Made by a program: the position numbers and the translations under genes
The notes under the pieces: model-generated
Databases searched by the model: none
Seen by the model: only the letters and a program-made list of their open reading frames with translations
Told to the model about the DNA's origin: nothing
Source of the DNA: Clostridiales bacterium
Lineage (GTDB): Bacteria; Bacillota; Clostridia; Peptostreptococcales; Anaerovoracaceae
NCBI GenBank assembly: GCA_012735285.1
Contig: JAAYHT010000112.1
Coordinates: 1 to 6,001 of the forward strand
Length of the DNA stretch: 6,001 nucleotides
Reading direction: 5' to 3'
Part shown: positions 1 to 4,668 of the stretch, in pieces
How the letters are laid out: each line of letters begins with the position of its first letter
Numbering within the stretch: the stretch's first letter is position 1

Positions 1-202
1 GTGTTGAGCAGGATGCAATAACATTCCCCTGACTATCTTCAACGATGCACATCCTGCAGGCCCCGTAAACAGAAAGCTCCGAATAGTAGCAAAATGTAGG
101 CAATTCGATCCCTGCCTTACGCACCACATCTAAAATGTTCTTTTCGTCAGCAAAGGGAACCTTTTCACCATTTATCACCATATATTTGTTTGTGTAGATC
201 AC
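1..202 (-). CDS. Probable [FeFe]-hydrogenase catalytic subunit (HydA-like), N-terminal fragment
   Basis: This is the first 67 codons of a gene that runs off the low-coordinate edge. The start is GTG at 202, chosen because a strong AGGAGGG (210-216) lies 7 nt upstream; the in-frame ATG at codon 8 has no ribosome binding site. The fragment is a plant-type [2Fe-2S] ferredoxin domain with ligand cysteines C38, C49, C52 and C65 (spacing x10, x2, x12) and the motif YGACRMCIVE. This domain opens the large [FeFe]-hydrogenases, NuoG, and NAD-dependent formate dehydrogenase alpha subunits. Its place right after NuoE-like and NuoF-like genes matches the HydC-HydB-HydA order of cytoplasmic NADH-linked hydrogenases, so HydA is inferred. 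The H-cluster domain that would prove it is not in the window. The AGGAGGG overlaps the stop codon of the preceding gene, suggesting translational coupling. Confidence 0.75.
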   Translation of the reverse strand, partial: MIYTNKYMVINGEKVPFADEKNILDVVRKAGIELPTFCYYSELSVYGACRMCIVEDSQGNVIASCST

Positions 203-215
203 CTTTATTCCCTCC

Positions 216-1967
216 TCATATCTCTACTATCGCATCAAATTTGCAGGAATCGATGCATAATTTGCATTTTGTACAACTTGATTTATCAATGACATGGGGC
301 TGGCGCCTTTTGCCACTTATTGCATTTGCCGGACAAGCATCAAGACATAGGCCGCAGCCTTTACATTTATTCGCAATGATCTCAATACGTTTCAATCCCT
401 TGCATTTGCCCGTAGGGCACCGCTTTTCAACCACATGGGCATAGTATTCGTCCTGAAATTCCCTAATCGTGCTCATAACTGGCAGAGCAGCAGTTTTACC
501 AAGGCCGCATAATGACGTCGTTGTGACGGTATCCGCTAACTCCATCAACATATCAATTTGCTCTTTAGTCCCTCTACCGTTAACGATATCATCTAGTATT
601 TCGTTCATGAGATGGGTTCCTTCTCGGCATGGTACGCATTTACCACAGGATTCCTGCTCGGTAAAGTCCATAAAGAATTTTGCAATGCTGACCATGCAGG
701 TGTCTTCATCCATGACAACCAGCCCACCAGATCCAACCATGGCTCCTACCTTTGACAAGGAATCAAAATCTAGACTTAGGTCTAAATGCTTTTCGGTCAG
801 GCATCCTCCGGATGGTCCTCCAATCTGAACAGCTTTAAAGGCCTTATTGTTCTTAATTCCACCACCAATATCAAATATTAATTCTCTCAAGCTGGTCCCC
901 ATTGGGACTTCAACTAAACCTGTCTTATTGACACTTCCGGTAAGGGCAAAGGCCTTAGTTCCAGGGCTCCTGTCCGTTCCAATACCTCTGTAGATCTGGG
1001 CACCATTTGCAATGATGAAGGGGATATGGGAAAAGGTCTCTACATTATTTAATACAGTTGGCTTTCCAAAAAGGCCTTGCTCCACCGTTCGAGGGGGCTT
1101 GACCCTAGGCATCCCTCGGTTACCTTCTATGGAGGCTGTTAATGCACTGCCTTCACCACATACAAAGGCCCCGGCTCCTAAATTGATTCTTATCTCAAAA
1201 CTGAACTTACTACCTAAAATATTTTTACCTAAAAATCCCCATTCTTCTGCCTGGCTGATAGCCTTTTTCAATCGTTTCACAGCTAGCGGATATTCGGCAC
1301 GAACGTAGATATACCCTATTTTTGCACCAATGGCTATGCCTGCAATAATCATCCCTTCCAGCATTTTATGGGGATCTCCCTCCATGACACTCCTATCCAT
1401 GAAAGCACCGGGATCTCCCTCATCCGCATTACAAACCACATATTTTATGGGATCTTTTTGGGCGGCCACTAGGCCCCATTTTTTACCTGTAGGAAAGCCA
1501 CCTCCACCCCGACCTCTTAAGCCTGATCTTTCAACTTCCTTGCAGATTGTCTTTCCATCCATTTCAAAGATGGCCTTTTTTAAGGCTTCATATCCTCCAA
1601 CCTTTATATAATCCCTAATATCTTCCGGATTGATAAGTCCACAATTCTTTAAGGCAATTCTAGTTTGCTTTTCTAAAAAATCAGTACCGGATTTAGAAAT
1701 ACGATATTCATCTACCGGTTCATGACCTATTAAGTGCTGTTTAACTACTTTATCTACCTTGTCTTCTGTCATGTGTACATACCGAACCACTTGGCCGTCA
1801 TCCTGATAAACATCTACGATAGGTTCCAAGTAGCAGCCTCCTATACATCCTGTGATTGTAACTTCAGCTTGTAAGTTGTGCTCTGCTACATGCCTTCGGA
1901 ATGCTTCCTCAATTTTCTTGGATCCTGAGGCAATGCCGCAGCTTCCCTGCCCAATAGCAATCTTCAT
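216..1967 (-). CDS. NADH-binding NuoF/HydB-like subunit with C-terminal 2x[4Fe-4S] domain
   Basis: This 583-residue flavoprotein should oxidise or reduce NAD(H) through FMN and pass electrons to iron-sulfur clusters of a cytoplasmic complex. Domains in order: a thioredoxin-like segment (about 1-85); the NuoF core with glycine-rich GLRGRGGGGFPTG (149-161), NADEGDPGAFMDR (180-192) and GEGSALTASIEG (271-282) for FMN/NADH binding; a [4Fe-4S] site CxxCxxC at C441, C444, C447 plus C487; a CPTGKC segment (517-522); and a C-terminal ferredoxin domain with ligands C535/538/541/545 and C565/568/571/575. The added ferredoxin domain separates it from plain NuoF and matches HydB/HndC of NADH- or NADP-linked hydrogenases, including electron-bifurcating ones. 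The N-terminal domain keeps only C10, C41 and C45, one cysteine short of the usual four. The ATG lies 2 nt after the upstream stop, with its purine-rich ribosome binding site (AGGGGG) inside that gene's end. Confidence 0.93.
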   Translation of the reverse strand: MKIAIGQGSCGIASGSKKIEEAFRRHVAEHNLQAEVTITGCIGGCYLEPIVDVYQDDGQVVRYVHMTEDKVDKVVKQHLIGHEPVDEYRISKSGTDFLEKQTRIALKNCGLINPEDIRDYIKVGGYEALKKAIFEMDGKTICKEVERSGLRGRGGGGFPTGKKWGLVAAQKDPIKYVVCNADEGDPGAFMDRSVMEGDPHKMLEGMIIAGIAIGAKIGYIYVRAEYPLAVKRLKKAISQAEEWGFLGKNILGSKFSFEIRINLGAGAFVCGEGSALTASIEGNRGMPRVKPPRTVEQGLFGKPTVLNNVETFSHIPFIIANGAQIYRGIGTDRSPGTKAFALTGSVNKTGLVEVPMGTSLRELIFDIGGGIKNNKAFKAVQIGGPSGGCLTEKHLDLSLDFDSLSKVGAMVGSGGLVVMDEDTCMVSIAKFFMDFTEQESCGKCVPCREGTHLMNEILDDIVNGRGTKEQIDMLMELADTVTTTSLCGLGKTAALPVMSTIREFQDEYYAHVVEKRCPTGKCKGLKRIEIIANKCKGCGLCLDACPANAISGKRRQPHVIDKSSCTKCKLCIDSCKFDAIVEI

Positions 1968-1969
1968 TC

Positions 1970-2506
1970 TTAAGCCCCCTGTTCCATCTTCATCTTAAAA
2001 CCGTTGATTATTTCCAATGCTTTTGCTTCTGTCAGGTTTCCGTAAGTTTCTTCTCCATCTTTGTTACGGATCATCATAACCGGGGCCAAGCTACAGCATC
2101 CCAGACAGGCTACATTATTCAATGTAAATAGGCCATCAACGGTGGTTTCACCGTCTGATATCTTTAAATCCTTGCAGATTGCCTCCTCAATGTCTTTTGA
2201 ACCACTAACGTGACAAGCCGTACCTTGGCAAAGCATGATAAGATTTTTTCCCATGGGCTTTAGCCTAAACTGTGTATAGAATGTAGCAATTCCGTAAATC
2301 TTTGCCTGCGTGCATCCTGTCTTATCTGAAATGTATGCAATTATTTCCCTTGGTAAATATCCATATATGTCCTGAGCTTTTTGCAGTATATGTATTAGAC
2401 TTCCCTGCATATCCTTTACTTCATCCAAAAACTCATCCAGCTTGCTTAGGTCAAATTTGTCTTTGTTTTGACAATCGCAGGCACAGTTGCCGCCCTTATT
2501 GTTCAT
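1970..2506 (-). CDS. NuoE/HydC-like [2Fe-2S] thioredoxin-fold subunit
   Basis: This 178-residue protein is a small electron-transfer subunit of the 24-kDa (NuoE) family. A helical N-terminal region (about 20-80, ending in KIYGIATFYTQF) is followed by a thioredoxin-fold domain with the four expected [2Fe-2S] ligands: C93 and C98 (CQGTAC) and C134 and C138 (CLGCC). It is the first gene of an operon with the HydB-like and HydA-like genes, so it is probably HydC of an NADH-linked hydrogenase, working in the cytoplasm next to the flavin subunit. The start at 2506 is set by an AAGGAGGT (2512-2519) at normal distance. Two oddities: an extra cysteine cluster at the N terminus (C8, C10, C12) and C137 inside the second ligand motif, where alanine or glycine is more usual. 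A NuoE role in a formate dehydrogenase complex is the main alternative. Confidence 0.92.
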   Translation of the reverse strand: MNNKGGNCACDCQNKDKFDLSKLDEFLDEVKDMQGSLIHILQKAQDIYGYLPREIIAYISDKTGCTQAKIYGIATFYTQFRLKPMGKNLIMLCQGTACHVSGSKDIEEAICKDLKISDGETTVDGLFTLNNVACLGCCSLAPVMMIRNKDGEETYGNLTEAKALEIINGFKMKMEQGA

Positions 2507-2522
2507 TTGCTACCTCCTTATA

Positions 2523-2576
2523 ATGTTAATAATTTATCAATATTATAATACCATATAAAAGGAGAGATGTTAATAA
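2523..2576. repeat. 10-bp direct repeat flanking promoter P1
   Basis: ATGTTAATAA occurs at 2523-2532 and again at 2567-2576, starting 44 bp apart, about four helical turns. The upstream copy covers the P1 -35 hexamer; the other lies between the expected transcription start and the ribosome binding site. That layout would suit a pair of operator half-sites, but in such AT-rich DNA chance is a real alternative. The repeat is exact; its function is inferred. Confidence 0.4.
2545..2573 (-). promoter_or_regulatory. Candidate sigma-A promoter P1 for the hydrogenase operon
   Basis: On the minus strand, TTAACA (2573-2568) and TATTAT (2550-2545) are separated by exactly 17 nt, each one mismatch from the sigma-A consensus. 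A start near 2538 would give a leader of about 32 nt carrying the AAGGAGGT ribosome binding site. An overlapping TATAAT (2547-2542) would need a 20-nt spacer. The surroundings are AT-rich, so chance matches are easy, but position and spacing fit well. Confidence 0.6.
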
Positions 2577-2605
2577 CCGAATTGCAAAAACTTTTTTAGA
2601 TCACA

Positions 2606-2614
2606 ATTATACCA
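2606..2614 (-). promoter_or_regulatory. Candidate extended -10 promoter P2 for the hydrogenase operon
   Basis: The minus strand carries TGGTATAAT, a perfect extended -10 element (TGn followed by TATAAT). No good -35 hexamer lies 16-18 nt upstream, which is tolerated by extended -10 promoters. It would start a transcript near 2600, with a leader of about 95 nt that passes through P1. It may be a second promoter or a chance match. Confidence 0.4.
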
Positions 2615-2735
2615 AACTGTAGCTTCTGCGACTTGTTCCTTGTTGTATGGTGAATTGTGAGAATATTTTGTTAATTTATTATCATTTGTTATGGGAAATA
2701 TTCAGTTTTAATAATTAATATTTTAACAAATATTC

Positions 2736-2780
2736 AAAAAAAATAGCAAGTGGCATCAATACTACAACCACAAGCTATTT
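2736..2780 (-). terminator. Rho-independent terminator after trmD
   Basis: Read on the minus strand, AAATAGC (2780-2774) pairs with GCTATTT (2747-2741), and GTGG (2771-2768) pairs with CCAC (2753-2750) across a small TT/TT internal mismatch and a 14-nt loop. An unbroken run of eight T follows (2743-2736), its first bases shared with the stem. The structure begins 15 nt after the trmD stop. The outer stem is AT-rich, so termination may be incomplete, but position and T-run make it the likely end of the ffh-trmD transcript. Confidence 0.72.
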
Positions 2781-2794
2781 CAACCATCCTGTTA

Positions 2795-3535
2795 CTAATC
2801 GTCTTTTATGATTTCATTTAAGACCTTCTTTTCCTCTTTCGTAAGCCTATCCTCTTTATCAATAAATGCTTTGAACAAATCTGGCCTTCTTTCGCGGGTT
2901 AATTCTAAGGCTTTTTTCAACCTCCATAAATGAATCATCTTATGATTGCCAGATAGTAGAACTTCTGGAACTTGCATACCCCTATACTCCCTCGGTTTTG
3001 TATAATGCGGATATTCAAGAAGCCCAGAATAGATAGATTCTTCTTTGTGTGATTCAGCACTTCCCAATACATCAGGTAAAAATCTTGCAACTGCGTCAAT
3101 TAAAATCATAGCAGGTAATTCGCCGCCTGTAAGTATATAATCTCCAACAGATATTTCTTCCATGTCCCAATAATCGATAATTCTTTGGTCGACTCCTTCA
3201 TAACGCCCACACAAAATTGTCAATGCTTGTTCACGAGAAAGGTCTTCTATCAAATCTTGATTCAATAATTTACCCTTTGGCGACATATAAATAATCCTGC
3301 TGTTTTGTGCATTAATTGATTCTAATGCCCTGAACACGGGATCAGCAGACATTACCATCCCTGCCCCTCCTCCGAAGGGTGTATCATCGGTTTTTTTATG
3401 CTTGTCCAGTGAATGATCTCTTATATTTATCAAACTGATATTTAATATTTTCTTTTCGTTAGCTCTCCCTATAATACTGTGTTCAGTTATTGGGGAGAAC
3501 ATTTCCGGAAATAGTGTAAGAATATTGATATTCAT
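2795..3535 (-). CDS. trmD: tRNA (guanine-N1-)-methyltransferase TrmD
   Basis: TrmD transfers a methyl group from S-adenosylmethionine to N1 of G37 in tRNAs with G36, preventing frameshifting. It acts as a cytoplasmic homodimer with a trefoil-knot SPOUT fold. The 246-residue length is normal. Visible landmarks are the N-terminal LTLFPEMF (6-13), DDTPFGGGAGMVM (50-62), YMSPKGK (83-89), the SAM-binding knot segments CGRYEGVDQR (109-118) and SVGDYILTGGELPAM (129-143), and GLLEYPHYTKP (171-181) with VPEVLLSGNH (189-198). The residue aligning with the E. coli catalytic Asp169 is Glu here (E166). The ATG overlaps the rimM stop as ATGA, so translation is probably coupled. A terminator follows directly, with no rplS, which is the common next gene. 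Confidence 0.97.
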   Translation of the reverse strand: MNINILTLFPEMFSPITEHSIIGRANEKKILNISLINIRDHSLDKHKKTDDTPFGGGAGMVMSADPVFRALESINAQNSRIIYMSPKGKLLNQDLIEDLSREQALTILCGRYEGVDQRIIDYWDMEEISVGDYILTGGELPAMILIDAVARFLPDVLGSAESHKEESIYSGLLEYPHYTKPREYRGMQVPEVLLSGNHKMIHLWRLKKALELTRERRPDLFKAFIDKEDRLTKEEKKVLNEIIKDD

Positions 3536-4032
3536 AGTGTAGTTAGTCCTTCTATCAAACGTACTATCATAATATTTTTATCCAAATCTACAGTAAGAAT
3601 GAACTCACCGACTGCCGGTACCATAAAAGAATTTCCACCGTCTATAGGCTCCACAACATATAGATCCTGCGCTCCGCCTTTTATTACTTCTATTAAATGG
3701 CCTATTTTATTGCCATCCTCATCTACAACTGAAAGCCCTATTAAGTCTTTAACATAATAGGTGTCTTCGGGAAGAGGAGGTGCGTCCTTACGATATATGA
3801 ATAGTTCCATATCCTTAAGCTTTTCTGCATCAGTCCTATTATTGATTCCGTCAAGTTTTAGTATTGCTAATTCCTTAATATATCGAACTCCCTCGATAAA
3901 AAACTTTTTATTATCTATCAGCACATATTCAATCTCTTCGAATTTTTCCTTATAATCCGTATAAGGATAAACCCGGATTTCCCCTTTTAATCCCACTGCA
4001 TTTGTTACTTTCCCTAATCTTAACCTTTCCAT
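3532..4032 (-). CDS. rimM: Ribosome maturation factor RimM
   Basis: RimM helps assemble the head of the 30S subunit, binding near ribosomal protein S19 and 16S rRNA. The 166-residue product has both family domains: an N-terminal beta-barrel with the signature GKVTNAVGLKGEIRV (7-21) and a C-terminal PRC-barrel from about 92, with YYVKDLIGLSVVDEDG (92-107), GAQDLYVV (120-127), a short VPAVGEFI (138-145) and the closing VRLIEGL (157-163). The start at 4032 is supported by AAAAGG (4045-4040) 7 nt before the ATG; this site could be sequestered by an upstream CCUUUU. The 3' end overlaps trmD by 4 nt. Co-location with rpsP and trmD is typical across bacteria. Nothing is missing from the product. Confidence 0.96.
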   Translation of the reverse strand: MERLRLGKVTNAVGLKGEIRVYPYTDYKEKFEEIEYVLIDNKKFFIEGVRYIKELAILKLDGINNRTDAEKLKDMELFIYRKDAPPLPEDTYYVKDLIGLSVVDEDGNKIGHLIEVIKGGAQDLYVVEPIDGGNSFMVPAVGEFILTVDLDKNIMIVRLIEGLTTL

Positions 4033-4039
4033 TTCGGCA

Positions 4040-4075
4040 CCTTTTAGAACAAAAGGGACAAAGTATTGTCCCTTT
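4040..4075 (-). promoter_or_regulatory. khpA-rimM intergenic hairpin with possible alternative pairing to the rimM ribosome binding site
   Basis: Read on the minus strand, AAAGGGACAA (4075-4066) and TTGTCCCTTT (4061-4052) form a perfect 10-bp stem with a 4-nt loop. The following bases TGTTCT are T-rich but not a clean T-run. The 3' arm and next base, CCTTTT (4056-4051), are also complementary to AAAAGG (4045-4040), the rimM ribosome binding site, across a 5-nt loop. The two hairpins share bases and cannot coexist. The structure could be a weak attenuator, an RNA processing or stability element, or a translational switch. The pairings are visible; regulation is inferred. Confidence 0.6.
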
Positions 4076-4086
4076 AGAAATAATTA

Positions 4087-4317
4087 TTATTGTAATATTT
4101 CAACTGCTATCTTTTTTTTAGATCTGGTAGCCGCTGCTTTTACTACAGTACGAATTGCTTTTGCTATGCGGCCCTTCTTTCCAATCACTTTACCCATGTC
4201 TTCGGGTGCTACGCGCAATTCAATAACCGTAGCCGTTCTTCCTTCTACTTCTTTTACAACAACTTCTTCTGGATGATCGACCAGTGATTTTGCAATCGAT
4301 TCAACCAATTCTACCAT
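4087..4317 (-). CDS. khpA: KH-domain RNA-binding protein KhpA (YlqC family)
   Basis: This 76-residue protein is a single KH domain that binds RNA in the cytoplasm. In Gram-positive bacteria KhpA commonly partners with KhpB (Jag/EloR) and affects cell elongation and RNA metabolism. The nucleic-acid-binding GxxG loop is GKKG (46-49), within GKVIGKKGRIAKAIRTVV (42-59), and the basic C-terminal part (TRSKKK, 64-69) is typical. Length matches the family. The gene lies 18 nt after rpsP and before rimM, its standard place in Firmicutes. The start at 4317 has only a weak GGTG ribosome binding site, but the N-terminal sequence MVELVESIAKSLVDHPE is standard for the family. No ylqD-like gene, found in Bacillus between this gene and rimM, is present. 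Confidence 0.94.
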   Translation of the reverse strand: MVELVESIAKSLVDHPEEVVVKEVEGRTATVIELRVAPEDMGKVIGKKGRIAKAIRTVVKAAATRSKKKIAVEILQ

Positions 4318-4335
4318 TAGTTTTCACCACTTTCT

Positions 4336-4623
4336 TTATTCAGTGACTTCAGTTTCACTTGCTTCTGGCTTTGTCGATGTTTTGCTGATTCCTAATTTAT
4401 CAAAGAGGCTCTTTACAGTGTCGGTTGGTTTTGCACCTTCATTAAGCCATTTCCTTGCCCTCTCCTCGTCGATCTTTATCTCGACGGGATCTTTTAATGG
4501 GTTATAGTAGCCGAGCTCATCGATAAATCTTCCATCTCTTGGAGATCTGGAATCTGCTACTACTACACGATAGAAAGGTTTTTTCTTAGCCCCTATCCTT
4601 TTTAATCTGATTCTAACTGCCAT
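4336..4623 (-). CDS. rpsP: 30S ribosomal protein bS16
   Basis: bS16 is a small-subunit ribosomal protein that binds 16S rRNA early in assembly. The 95-residue product opens with the family signature MAVRIRLKRIGAKKKPFYR (1-19), followed by VVADSRSPRDGRFIDELGYY (21-40), NPLKDP (41-46) and the AKPTDTVKSL segment (64-73). The last 15 or so residues form an acidic, Ser/Thr-rich tail that varies between species. The ATG at 4623 follows AGGAGG by 7 nt, a strong site suited to a highly expressed gene. It lies 45 nt after ffh and 18 nt before khpA, in the usual order. Confidence 0.98.
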   Translation of the reverse strand: MAVRIRLKRIGAKKKPFYRVVVADSRSPRDGRFIDELGYYNPLKDPVEIKIDEERARKWLNEGAKPTDTVKSLFDKLGISKTSTKPEASETEVTE

Positions 4624-4668
4624 ATTTTTTCCTCCTAATATTATTTAAATTATACTATATGTTAATGG

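Larger units (their letters stand above)
2507..2794. other. AT-rich spacer between the trmD block and the hydrogenase operon
   Basis: This 288-nt stretch holds no convincing open reading frame on either strand. It contains the trmD terminator, two candidate promoters for the downstream operon, and repeated TGTTAA-type words. The + strand TGTTAAT occurs at 2524-2530, 2568-2574 and 2669-2675, and TGTTAA occurs on the minus strand at 2728-2723. No RNA gene or known riboswitch fold was recognised. Confidence 0.8.

Noticed and set aside
190..1611. Several + strand open frames of 84 to 119 residues (190-444, 469-828, 1012-1308, 1330-1611)
   Set aside because: They lie antisense inside the strongly supported HydB-like gene, lack family motifs and good ribosome binding sites, and read as shadow frames.
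2302..2523. + strand open frame of 73 residues over the NuoE-like gene start
   Set aside because: It is antisense to a clear NuoE-family gene, has no recognisable motif, and runs into the promoter region without its own ribosome binding site.
2580..2608. Leader hairpin AATTG...CAATT between P2 and P1
   Set aside because: Only five outer pairs, all but one A-T, with an asymmetric A/T interior; too weak in this AT-rich spacer to call a structure.
2654..2674. TTGTGAGAATATTTTGTTAA on the + strand as a Rex or CRP-type operator
   Set aside because: The two half-like words are in direct, not inverted, orientation, so it does not form the palindrome either regulator family requires.
3761..3955. + strand open frame of 64 residues inside rimM
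   Set aside because: Low-complexity serine/leucine-rich product antisense to rimM; typical shadow frame.
4649..4654. TATAAT on the minus strand in the ffh-rpsP gap as an internal rpsP promoter
   Set aside because: The -10 match is perfect but no reasonable -35 or TGn element lies at the right distance, and the gap is AT-rich. A weak internal promoter remains possible but is not supported.
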